NCBI GenBank assembly: GCA_033557685.1
Contig: JAWQRN010000006.1
Location: forward strand, 1 to 62,771
Reading direction: 5' to 3'
DNA: 62,771 nt
DNA from: Sperchopsis tessellata
Lineage: Eukaryota; Arthropoda; Insecta; Coleoptera; Hydrophilidae
Below, in pieces: positions 1 through 10,940 of the stretch (the first letter of the stretch is position 1; each line of letters opens with the position of its first letter). The notes beneath the pieces are model-generated. The model was not told the DNA's origin, ran no database searches, and saw only the letters and a list, made by a program, of their open reading frames with translations. The translations under genes were made by a program, and so were the position numbers.

Positions 1-299
1 CACTTTCCTAACCTTTTTAACCTGACGTTATAAGTTTGAAAACAAAGCCACATAAACCAAAAATCTTGATTTTGTATAGCTATGATAACTACCGTGAAAA
101 ATACAAGAAATTATTAGGACGTTAATATAAACAAGTGGTGCCTTAATGGAAGCGTTTGTAATAGAAGAGTCTAGAAACGTAAATCGCCACTTACATAACC
201 TCGTAAAAAAAAAAGTGGGCGTGTGATTTGAAATCGTCCGTCGTAGGAATAAATTTTTCCCTTATAGTACAATCTAGCCAAACATTTTTTTACCTCTGC

Positions 300-500
300 T
301 AATATGGCCAATTACCGATGCTAGAGATTACGCTCCCACACCTGGGAATTTACATATAATACACGGGAACTCTCCCAGAAGACAAGCACCAGAAATATTT
401 TTACCTTATCACAAAGAACCAACTGCCTCTGGGTCTTGAACTCGAGATCCTACACTTAGTAGCCTAGTACTTAGCCACTGAGCTAACAAGACGGTTAGTT
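300..500 (-). repeat. tRNA-derived SINE-like unit
   Basis: On the minus strand the sequence shows a pol III A box (TAGCTCAGTGG, 475-485) and a B-box-like stretch (GAGTTCAAGAC, 433-443) with tRNA-like spacing. A non-tRNA body continues towards 300. No intact tRNA fold was confirmed, so a SINE or decayed tRNA pseudogene is the likely identity. Confidence 0.5.
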
Positions 501-959
501 AAAGTACTGCTCTGTGATCAAATTTCAAAGAGAACATGTTGGTCTAAAATGAGACAACAGGTATATGGAGTATCGCACAAACATTAAGTAGTATTTAAGG
601 GGGTAAGAGGTAAATAGATTTTTGAAAATATGTTTGATATACTTGGTGATCAGTGCCCTTCATTTGCGAATAAATTGTGTTGCATGTTTCAAGAGAGGTA
701 AATTTGTTATTGATGATGAGAAGAGACCGAAAATACTGATTTCTGTGTCCATTCCCAAAAATATTGATCCAATTCATGACATGATGTTATCAGACTGAGG
801 AATTAGGCTAAAACTAATATCGGAAACGATGACTTCATATGAATTCATTCATTTTTTAGTTTGGATTTGGAAAATTTCTGCAAAATGGATCTCCAAATGC
901 TTAAATACTGATCAGAAGCAAGCAAGAGTAGAAGCATTGAGCTTCGATTGTTCCCAATT

Positions 960-1165
960 TGAAAACGATCCTGATTTCTTGAACCACTTCTGGTTCTCCA
1001 AAGCCTTAGAAGTCCCCCTTAGTCATCAAATCTGTCTCCTTCCGACTATCATCTCTTTCTCAAATGAAAAAGGCTTTAAAAGGTCGTAAATTTTCTTCTA
1101 ATGAAGAGGTGATAAAAGCTGTGGTGAACTGGTTGGCAGAGCAGGGAGAAATATTAGTACTAGAT
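960..1165 (+). pseudogene. mariner transposase C-terminal remnant
   Basis: Interrupted frames read SSNLSPSDYHLFLK, then KKALKGRKFSSNEEVI and VVNWLAEQ. This is the end of a DD34D mariner transposase including the last catalytic Asp region. Stops interrupt it and the N-terminal part is missing. Confidence 0.75.
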
Positions 1166-1484
1166 TGGTAAATCTGGCAAGTGCGGCCGATTTTGTGGTG
1201 AGTAATACGATGTTTCCTCAGAAAAACATCATCCATAAACAGACATAGACCATGTCCTTATATTTGCTAAATACGCATCCTCAATGCAAGACATAAGGAA
1301 TTATAGAAGGTCAAAAATAGGGTTTGAACATTATCTAGCGAAGGATAATTTTAGGCAGCCAGGAAGTTCAATGCCTACCATGGGCGTCCATAATAAGTGG
1401 AGCATCATTAAGGAAAGACACATTACATGTGGCGGGAACTTCGTTTGGCTTCATACTACCTAAAAGAAACTCATCCATAAAAAA

Positions 1485-2105
1485 GGAACAGAACAAAAAG
1501 CGAAAAATGTAGAGGAATATCTCTACTGAATGCGGCATACAATATTCTAACTAACATCCTGCTAAACAGACTGCTTCCATACCATGAAAAAATACTAGAA
1601 TACTGTCAGTGTGGATTCTGCACCAATGAATCGACAAGAGACTAGGTGTTTGGAATTTGACAAATACTGGAATTATGTTGGGCCAATAAATAAAACAATA
1701 TCTAGATTTCAAGCAGACATATGATTCTATAGAAAGAAAAAGCCTATTGTACACATTATAATTCATGGGAACCCCAGCAAAACTACTCAGGATAATACAA
1801 ATAACAGTTGAAAATGCAAAAAGTCAAAATAAAAAAAAGTAGAATAAAATACTCGATTTCACAAAAGTTTCAGATAACTTCAGGACTAATACAAGGGCAT
1901 AGGCTCTCCCCGATCATTTTCAACCTAGCACTGGAATATGCAATAAAAGCTGAAAAAAAAGAGCACAATCTACTCCGCAAGTCTCGCAGAAATTTTGGCA
2001 TATGCATATGATATATGCGTACTAGGGCGAAAGAGAAGGGATGTGGAAGAAATTTTCGACGTACTCAAGGAAAACGAAACTATAGATAAACAAAGAGGGA
2101 ACACG
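1485..2105 (+). pseudogene. Non-LTR reverse transcriptase remnant
   Basis: Shifting frames give CRGISLLNAAYNILTNILL, DFKQTYDSI, GLIQGHRLSPIIFNLALEYA and ILAYAYDICVLGRKRRDVEE. These are RT motifs of a LINE of the RTE-like type. The YADD-type motif is changed to YAYD, and stops and frameshifts are frequent. Confidence 0.8.
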
Positions 2106-2286
2106 ACCAATGGAATGCCCAAGATTAAGTAAGAAAGGTTGAGAGTCAGACAGTGGAAGATAGAAATGGATGGAAAGAGATAGTTTTGGCAGCAAAATCC
2201 CTTCAAAAGGCCTAATGCTATAAAAAGCAATGAAACGTACAGCTAAGTTGATTTTGATGGCAAATAAAAGATGAGAATAAGATGAT

Positions 2287-2740
2287 ATGAAATTTGTCCA
2301 AACTGTAGGCGTTATGGTTAAAGGCACTATTTTTAATGGCAGCAGGTCACTTCTAGTTTTTATTAGAAGCAGTATAACTGCTGTCCACTACATCCAAGAA
2401 GTGCTGCAACTTGTTACTGCGCCCTATATTCAACAACCCTCCAAAGCCATGTTTGGAAAGGATAACATAGCTTAGGTAACTAGGATGTACGTAGAAGAAA
2501 ACCAAAAATCGTTCTTGTCTTCCTTCTGACATCCTAGGTCCCCAGATCTATTCTCAATTGAACATATGTGGAATATGGTATGCCGAAGGTTGACCACTCT
2601 TCAGAATCTCCATGTATTGTTGGAAGAGCTATAACACCAGTAACGAGGTGAAATACTCCAAGAGGACATATATCATCTCATTCGGAATATTCCCAGACGT
2701 GTGAGAGAATGCATAAGGGAGGTGGTTTTCCTTCAAATTA
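2287..2740 (+). pseudogene. Tc1-like transposase remnant
   Basis: It reads VMVKGTIFNGSRSLLVFI and TAVHYIQEVLQ, then in another frame RSPDLFSIEHMWNMV, the DDE region of Tc1-family transposases. Stops and at least one frameshift separate the blocks. Confidence 0.78.
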
Positions 2741-2744
2741 ACAG

Positions 2745-3590
2745 AAATTAAAGTTCCAAATTTTATTCAGGTTATATTCTCGTATGTACTTATGCATGTG
2801 TGATCAAAATATCCCACCCCATCTTGAAAATTCAGCTTTGTAATTTTACAGTTCAAAAGTTATTAAAACTATTTGATTGTCATGTAATGTTTGTTTTATT
2901 ATTGCTAGAAAAATATGCCAGTTTTTGTCATAATTCATTTTTATTAAAATATCAATAATATAATTCTGTTTATACATGTATGTATATATGGTGTCAAAGG
3001 ATGTTTTTAGAAGAAAATTCTATCAAATTAGTTGTCCGATCATTTCTCTTTTAGAAAATCTAAAAACATTTACATACTTGCTACCTAATTAATGAAGTGT
3101 CTTGTATTTTTTTTTTTCTTTCTTTGAAACAACAGTACAACTTATAATTATCTCTTAAAATAAAAAGGTTGTAGGGGTACCCGAATTTTCTTTACCATCC
3201 GGTTCTGTTGAAAATCAAGAGGAAGACATGTGAAGACCTAAAATGCAGTTATGGTAAATATCTTATATAATAATGTAAAATAGCAGGAAATAGAAGTTTT
3301 AGTTTTAGATAAAGAACTGTCAGACTGAAAAAAGATAATACGATATTCCTCGACATTGCGTTGGTTAACTGAGGAAAGTTCTTTATTATATATATGTATA
3401 TCTTTTTTTTAGCCCCTGTATGAGTGGGTACAGATGGTTTTCTTGTAGATATAATTAATTATATATAATTCTATATTTTATTAGATCAAGTATATTTTAG
3501 ACATTTCCCCATAAAAGTAGCTCGAGTCTTTATTGTTTATGTTTGCCATAGTTTAGGAAATATGAACTACCACGGTTATTTGACATAGGT
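2745..3590. other. Intergenic stretch, no gene seen
   Basis: AT-rich DNA with short homopolymers and a TA-rich run near 3385. No open frame or repeat structure could be supported. Confidence 0.5.
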
Positions 3591-3617
3591 GTTTCATAAT
3601 TGTATTTTTGTTTACAG

Positions 3618-3887
3618 AGGATGATAAAGCGGACATTAGGAGAAATTGGATGTCCGACGCACATTTTGAGTGACCTGATGGAAAACTGTCACGAGAGACG
3701 TTGGCCTCGTGGTTTGAGTTCATTAGAAACTAGGCAAAACAACAGGCGGCAATACGAAAATTATGTTTGTAAACGAGTTCCTGGTAAACAAGCTGTTCTG
3801 GTACTTTCATGCGACAACTCTCACATGGGCGAGGACATGATGGTCGAGCCGGGTCTCGTGATGATCTTCGCCCATGGCATTGAATAA
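3618..3887 (+). CDS. 3'-terminal coding exon of an unrecognised + strand gene
   Basis: An open frame of 89 codons plus TAA follows a good acceptor (TTTTTGTTTACAG at 3605-3617). It is clearly richer in G and C than the surrounding DNA, and its peptide has well-mixed composition: RMIKRTLGEIGCPTHILSDL, then HERRWPRGLSSLETRQNN, ending EPGLVMIFAHGIE. That looks like conserved protein, not chance ORF. I do not recognise the family and do not assign a function. Upstream exons would lie left of the window, since 1-3590 shows only repeats. The gene would be convergent with laminin. Alternatives are a processed pseudogene fragment or a short single-exon gene beginning slightly upstream. Confidence 0.6.
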   Translation, partial: RMIKRTLGEIGCPTHILSDLMENCHERRWPRGLSSLETRQNNRRQYENYVCKRVPGKQAVLVLSCDNSHMGEDMMVEPGLVMIFAHGIE

Positions 3888-4448
3888 TTATAGTTAACTT
3901 TATTTTTTTTTACTGATTACTTGTCCTCCCAACTATTTTGATAAGTATTTTCATTGTATTTACTTTTGTATAATTTTACATTCCATTTTTAACTATTTTC
4001 AATAATATGTAGCAAATGTTTTAAAGTAAACGTCTCTGATCGTTCCACATTACTTTTAGTAATTTTACAGTGGTACCTATTTTGATTAGTGTTTGTTGAT
4101 TATTGTATAGTGTATTGTGTGCTACGTTAATGCTATAAAGCTATCATCAGTTTTAAGAAATTATGTACGTCCATTCGGTCAACATCTTTATCAACCTTTC
4201 CGATTATGTTGATATAGCTGAGGTACTAGTTTTACCTTCTTCCTTACGTCCTCTGTATACAGCATACATAGTATCAGAACTTTGCACCTTTTTTAAACCA
4301 CAGATTTTAGGCGACTATTTTTGTACTAATTTCAATTATGGGTATATTATATATCTACAAATGTCTATAAATAAAAGTTCACAGTTTCAAAGTTATAAAC
4401 TTTTAAAGGGGCCAATATCAGACTGAATTTGAATTTATAATGTATATA
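3888..4448. other. 3' flank of the terminal exon, probably untranslated
   Basis: AT-rich sequence following the stop at 3887, with AATAAA-type hexamers (for example near 4369). The ORF at 4163-4426 has the composition of random AT-rich DNA and is not called. Confidence 0.45.
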
Positions 4449-5022
4449 CTGGGTGGAAACGGAATACCCCTATAACTTTGTTATTTGTGCAGAAATTAAA
4501 TGAAATTTTATATTTGCGTTAAAAGTGCATTACTTAACATATTTCTATTCAATTTTGCACTTCCAGTTTCACCAGAAATATGATCAACTTCCTTGTTTTA
4601 TATAGTACTTTCCTGTTCCTGTTTCGGATAGAAAAACATCTACTTTTGAGCCCTAGGTTCATTTTCGTTTCATTTTTATTTTGTGTGTTGCATTACTGTT
4701 AAGTACCTTAAACTATTCGTTTGGTATCAAGGAATTTGCAACAAAAAATCTTATAGAATTCTGAAATGTACAACTACTATTTTAAAAAATTAATACCAAA
4801 TTTCATTTTGGGTATAAAATATAAATGTAGCTTACAAAATAAAAATAAAAAAAAAATTAACCGCAATGTCAATGTTGATGACATTGAAACTGGAAGTACA
4901 ATTTATTAAAAAAATATGTCAAGCAATACATTTTTATATACCATATCGAAAAATAAAATGTCATTAAATTATCTATACAAATAAAAAAGTATATGGATAC
5001 CCCATATTTTGTTTCCACTTGG
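4449..5022. mobile_element. 574 bp MITE with long terminal inverted repeats
   Basis: The ends CTGGGTGGAAAC and GTTTCCACTTGG are inverted copies. Similarity continues inward for about 135 bp on each side, including TGCACTTCCAGTTTCA against its inverted partner near 4890. TA dinucleotides flank both ends (4447-4448 and 5023-5024), as for Tc1/mariner-type insertions. The centre has no coding potential. Confidence 0.82.
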
Positions 5023-5029
5023 TATCATC

Positions 5030-5380
5030 ATTATCGTTGTTAATCCATTTTGCTCTCATGGCGCCATTGTCAAGTCTTCATCTGTTTTTCTTTAGATAGC
5101 CAATCTTTTTTTTTAACCATCTTCGTTAACCCTGCATAATCTCAGTTGTTTACATTTAGATAATCTTTCCTTGCACACACTTTTTCCACTATATCTTTCC
5201 ATTTCTTCTTTCATACATACAATTCTATTCTATATTATTTCTGCATCCAAGTGTTCTTTAGGCGTTGCTCTTCTCCATGTGTCATGTACCATCCATCTTC
5301 AATTTTTCCTGTTTATTGATGTCCCTATAGGCTCCTGTCCTGTTCTTTCCCACAGTTCCTTGTTGGTAATTTTGATTGGC
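5030..5380 (-). pseudogene. LINE ORF C-terminal remnant
   Basis: The minus strand reads ITNKELWERTG, then RWMVHDTWRRATPKEHLD. This resembles the W-x-G-H end region of RTE-like LINE polyproteins. Frameshifts are present. Confidence 0.5.
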
Positions 5381-5396
5381 CTTTTTTTTATTTTGA

Positions 5397-5830
5397 TAAT
5401 ATAATACATTTCAGAGAGGATAGGTTTTATTTTTGACACATAAAAAATCTCCTGATGCAGTTTGTTTGTTTTAGAGTTGATGAACTAGTAAAGTCTAATA
5501 TTGCATAAATAATATGCATTTAGAAAAAAGAAATTATAACATTTTAAACTATATTTAATTATTAACTGTAGATAGCAAAAAGAAGCCTCATATCTTATCT
5601 GAAAATGATTTCTTAACCTATCAAAACAAAAGATCTTCAAATTTGTTCCTACATAACGTTATTCTTTTTCAAAAAAATTTAAATCTCTCATAAAGGTGAG
5701 ATTAAAATGTATAATTTTATCAGAAATTCAAAAATATATAGATGTCCCATTTAAAAAAACAAAGTTCCGCATTGTATCGCGTTTCTGGAACATACTGTGC
5801 TGTTTAAAATCTTTGTAATAGGTGTGTCCA
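5397..5830. repeat. Diverged ~430 bp direct repeat, copy 1
   Basis: It shares ordered blocks with 6895-7335, for example GTTTTAGAGTTGAT, GCATTTAGAAAAAAG, CTGAAAATGATTTC and GAAATTCAAAAATATAT. There are many small indels. It is probably an interspersed repeat; the family is unknown. Confidence 0.75.
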
Positions 5831-6894
5831 ATGTATACCCATAATTCATCTGAGACTTCCGTTAATATTTAATTAATTCTCTTTAGAACTTAACTTGTCC
5901 ATAATATTGAGCTATACAACAGCACATTTTTTACATTGCTGTTGAATATTCAAATTTTGAAAATAAGTATGTCATGACAAACAACTATTTATTCGGTGAT
6001 CAAGTGATTTGAAAGAATATTTTCATAAGAACACAAATAAGTATAAAAAACAATTATATAAAATTTAATTTTTTTGCCTTAAAGGACGATAAAAATCCCA
6101 AATCTAAGATAAAGTAGCAAATTTTATTATTTGTTCTAAGAAAAGGATACATAAATAGTAACAATAAAAAAAGATTAGATTGCCATGAATGTATCTGTAT
6201 GTTAATTAAAACAAGATAATATTATTTTGAAACTTCAAGTGGTTGAAGTCAAATGGAACATATTTATATTAAAATAAATATAAATAATTTTACCACTTAC
6301 AATTTTTTTAATTTTAATAGTACCTTGTTTTTTTTTCTTATTGTTAGAGCTAATATAGTTTACTACTTTATTTTTCAAATGACGATAATATTATTAAAAA
6401 GCTGACACACATTCACCATATTTCTAACATCCCCTTATATCCTGCAACAAAATTAATATAAATTTAACAGTATGTTAAATAAATGTAAAACTGTGTAATA
6501 TTGACTATCTTAAAAGGTTTATTACTACGAACCTATGAACTAATAGATATATCTAATTAACTAGATCTCAAATATGATCTAGAATATATGGTTAACAAAA
6601 GGCTCATTATTCTGATACCATCAAAATGGCAAGCTGAGTATTCACGATATTATATTTTAAGTACCTTCCTAACTAGCATCTTCTACTCTACAAGTCTACA
6701 GAAAAAAACTTAAAATGCAAAAGTTTACACAATTTAAAAATGTTTTTAACTTAAATTCAAGATTTTAATAGAACACCATATTTTTCCATTTTAAAATTTC
6801 CAATAATATACATCAAATCCATGCAACTTTCCCTATACCTAAATTCAACTTTATTTAAGAAATATTTACAATTTTAGGAAAAGAAATTTTGATA
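5831..6894. other. AT-rich intergenic stretch, no gene seen
   Basis: Very AT-rich, with stops in all frames. Nothing supportable was seen between the two repeat copies. Confidence 0.5.
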
Positions 6895-7335
6895 GGCAAT
6901 TTTTTACTTTGATAATAGAATATATTTTAGAGAGGATATGTTTTATTTTTTGACACAGATTGTTCGTTTTAGAGTTGATAAACTAGTAAAATTTAAAATT
7001 GCATAAAAACAGGCATTTAGAAAAAAGTACTTATTACATTTTAATCTATATTTAATTATCAATTGTAGGTGCCGAAAAGAAGCTACATATCTTTCCTGAA
7101 AATGATTTCATAGTCTAACAAAATAAAAGAGAAATTGGCTTTAAAAGTTGTTCCTGCACGTCATTCTTTTAAAAAAAAATCTCTCGTAAAAGGGTGAGAT
7201 TATGATAGAGAATGCTGCATGGACTGAGTGTACAATTTTATAAGAAATTCAAAAATATATGGTGTTCCATTTAAAAAAAAAGTTAAGCATTGTATCGCTT
7301 TTCTGAATCATACTGTTATTTAAAATCTTTTTGTG
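6895..7335. repeat. Diverged ~430 bp direct repeat, copy 2
   Basis: This is the partner of 5397-5830 in the same orientation. It carries an extra segment near 7205-7225 not found in copy 1. Confidence 0.75.
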
Positions 7336-8220
7336 CTTAAAGTTTTCCTGTGTAAAAAAGTTAACAAGGTATCGAAAAAAAAAATATGTATAAACAATTA
7401 TATAAAATATTGCTCTGAAACCAACTTCTTAGACTCTGAAGATATCTTTACTTTCTATTCTCAAGTGTGTGCATATAAATCGTTTATAGATTTGCTTTAA
7501 AGTATTTAAACACAATTCTGATTTAATTTTAAAGATTTGTTGATCTTTTTGAGGTAGATAAATAAGGTATGTTTACCTTTAACATCCGCTATAAAATGTT
7601 CTTAAAAATATTTGTTTTTCTAAAGAAAGCTCATCTTTTCAAGTGAATTATATTAGCATTTTTAAAAAATGCATGTGAATTTGTTTATACAGTGAGTACA
7701 AATGGTTTGGTAGACAAGAATTTACACAGGAAATGACAATTACAACTAATATCGCCCCAGTACAATTAATCACTAAATTGTATACCAGTAAATTAGACAT
7801 GCATCTATTGATACTAACTTGTTATACAAGTAATGTAGTAAGAATTTAATTTACAATTGTCAATGTTAACCATTCGGTTACACTGCAAATCCCTAATGCC
7901 TACCGAAAGATTCACCAAGCGTTTTATTAAGCATCTACCTCTGTCTGTGCAAACCGACTAGTGTTTCCTAATAATATTATTGATTGAAGTTGAATATGTA
8001 TATTTGAATTTTTGTCATCTTGCACAATTTACTAACCCTGCTAATGAGGTGTTGTATCTCCTCATCGTAAGTGTTTTATTGCATAATAAAAATTATGCAA
8101 CTTAAAGTTAAAAAGGGAACTATACAGTTTTAACTTCAATCAGCAAAATAAACATAAGGAAATAAAACGGACAGCTCTTCTTAGCTCTTTAATGTGGAAA
8201 CTAATAATCTTAGTCATATG
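7336..8220. other. AT-rich intergenic stretch, no gene seen
   Basis: No coding, RNA or repeat structure could be supported here. Confidence 0.45.
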
Positions 8221-8840
8221 TAGCCCTGGGAATTATTTTTGATTAATCGATGTTTGATTACATAAAATAAAATAATTGATCATCGATTATTTGAATAATT
8301 GATCATAGATTATTTGAATAATTGATCATTTGATTAATTGATCATCAATTTTTTGATAATCGATCATTGATTTTTGTAATTTTTCACAACAAAACTTACA
8401 CACTTGGTATTTACTGCAAATTCCGTGTGTCCCACATAATAACAAGGATCTTGGTTATTATACTTATGATAAATAAAGCATAGGTTTAAATTTTATACCT
8501 TTTAATCGGTTATTTGATTAATCGATGATCGATTATTTGATTAATCGATGATCGATTATTTGATTAATCAATGATCGATTGTTTCATTAATCGATGATCG
8601 ATTGTTTCATTAATCGATGATCGATTGTTTCATTAATCGATGATCGATTGTTTCATTAATCGATGAACGATTATTTGATTAATCAATTATATGATTGATC
8701 GATTATTTGATCATGGATTATCGATTATTTGATTACCGGATTATTTTATTACCCAATTATTTGATTACCCGATTATTTGATAACCCGATTTTTTTCGATT
8801 AATCAATATAATCGATTTCATATTCGCCCAGCGCTGGTTA
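8221..8840. mobile_element. ATCGAT-array element, long copy
   Basis: It begins TAGCCCTGGGAATTATTTTT and ends CGCCCAGCGCTGG, giving imperfect inverted ends (CTGGG). The interior has a non-repetitive middle (8390-8500) and an array at 8510-8700 of about 22-23 bp units built on ATTAATCGATGATCGATT. A second, shorter copy lies at 13356-13645. No protein is encoded. I infer a non-autonomous mobile element with an internal minisatellite. Confidence 0.7.
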
Positions 8841-10240
8841 TATGCTCATTTACAGTTTATACCACGGATTTTTGCTGGCTTGGTTGGTTTATTGTTTCTC
8901 TTTATCTCTTTAAGATATACAAGACTTTACATTTTTCGTAACGTAATCTTAATGACTACGCATATATTTGAGTATAATTTTTGGAAAGGTATCATATATC
9001 TAAAATGACCATATTTCTTCTTTTATCCTTTCTATTTGTGAAGTACTATACTTCTTTCTCTCCTTCGCCAAATCATTTCTATCAAATTTCTACTTAGTAA
9101 ACAAATTATAACATAGGATGCCTTTACGTTTAATTTATGGTCGCTAAAAATGTACTGGGGTGATATTATTTGCAAAATTTACAAGAAATTTCCTAAGTCA
9201 ACCCAAATTATTTCTTCACAAGACATATCATTGAACATTTTGGGTTATTTCCTGCAAATAACTGATTTTAAAATGAATAAAATAGGTTCCACTGTAATAA
9301 ATTATGATGTTCTAAATTATGTACAGTTTTTTTAATAATAAAAGTAGACATTATAGGCATTGCAGAATTGTGCCAAATCTATCGGGTAGATAAAATAGAA
9401 ATGTTTGAAGTTAATCTACAAAATTATTCAAGAGCAAATGCATCTATATATGTTTTAAAAATAATAGTTGTTTAAACGTTAATGACTTGCGGTTTATCAG
9501 AGTAATCCTTTAACTCGTGCAGATGATTTTATTCTATGTTGTTAGTAACAAATATGTCAAATAATTGTAAAGGTTTTTTACTTTCTGAGAAACTATTAGT
9601 ACCAATTAAAATTAATTCTGTTGGAAAATGTGCTTTTGACAGTATGGCTAGTACTAAATAGAATATAATGATAAGATTAAAAAATTTGGTCATTTGAGTT
9701 ATCTAAAATGCCAGTCAATATTTCCATATATATATAATGTATTTGTTATCAAGGTTTTATTGCTGAAGACCTCCCTATATTGCATTTATTTTTTACATAT
9801 TTTAGGTACGTAATTATTAGTTCTAGTGATGGTAAAAATTAAGGCGACAATCTCACTTCAAAAAAAATGGTGTTAGTAGATAGATTTTTTTTTATACACA
9901 TCGAAGTTGAAAAAAGATTTAAAGAAAAATAAAAGACAGTGTACACTACTGGGTTGCTGTTTTGAAAAAAATGTTTAATTTATTTATTAACCTTCTGTCA
10001 GGCGCACCTTTTTTTGTATCAGTGCCAGGAGTAGAATATCAAAAGGATCACTCATATTTTCAACTTACTATAACAGTTAAATTTCCACATTAAACGAATT
10101 TCTTACATTAAACAAATATTTTAATAATTTAAGCACTATAAATGAACACAACAGTTCAGGTATGTATTACAAAGAAAATCTATTCAATATTTGTACAACA
10201 ATCAGCACAAAACATATGAATATGCTTTTAGAAATTGGAC
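8841..10240. other. Intergenic stretch, no gene seen
   Basis: AT-rich; the ORF at 9150-9335 has no recognisable features. Nothing else could be supported. Confidence 0.45.
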
Positions 10241-10244
10241 TTTC

Positions 10245-10940
10245 AAAAGACTTACATATTTTTCGTTTTTGTCCTGAGTTAGTTCATTTTGCTGATTTTC
10301 TTAGCGAACCAGTTTAAATTGTTTTAATTTTTCTTGAAGTTCTCGGGGAATGCCAGAACACTTCTGCGCATCGGAAGCGGTAATACTAATTTTTTAGGTC
10401 TCATTGTTTTACCAAAGCTATTATTTTTTGAGTATATTATGTGTACGTATATACACTTATGTTCAGCATAGAGAAAAACACAACCATTGGTCAAAGTCTT
10501 ACTTTCCTAGCAACATTATATGAACCACAAAACTTATTCACTGTGTCCACACTGCCTTTGATATAGAGATTTGTATTAGATACTATGATGTTCAAAATGG
10601 TATTATCCATAAAACAATTCCAACATTCCGAAAGGGTTGTTTCATCTTTTGTTCTTCCTTTAACACCTGGCAATTCATGCAAAATGTGTGGTTGATTACG
10701 TACTCTTACAAAACGAGGATTTATAAACCATTTTGCTACCTAATCTTTTCCAATATAACATGTTGAATTCTCATTGTTATTAGATTCATTATCATCGTTT
10801 GTATCACTATCCTCCTGTTCTATTTCCAAATCCATCGTAAGACCTCATCTGTATCACTTTAATCATCAAAAATAATCCGATTTATTTCTTCAATGTCGTT
10901 GGGATCATCTAACTTATATAATCTACCACGGTTTGCTATT
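10245..10940 (-). pseudogene. piggyBac-like transposase remnant
   Basis: The minus strand reads GRLYKLDDPNDIEEINRII, an acidic N-terminal part, then ILHELPGVKGRTKDETTLSE and IIVSNTNLYIKG, typical of piggyBac-like transposases. A later block (GIPRELQEKLKQFKLVR) fits a more C-terminal segment. The catalytic middle is missing and stops interrupt the frames. Confidence 0.75.

Noticed and set aside
4163..4426. 87-codon ORF downstream of the unknown exon
   Set aside because: It has AT-rich random composition, no splice or promoter context, and lies in the likely 3' flank.
8500..8830. CRISPR-like array
   Set aside because: The regular repeats at 8510-8700 have no unique spacers of constant length. 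It is a minisatellite in a eukaryotic genome.
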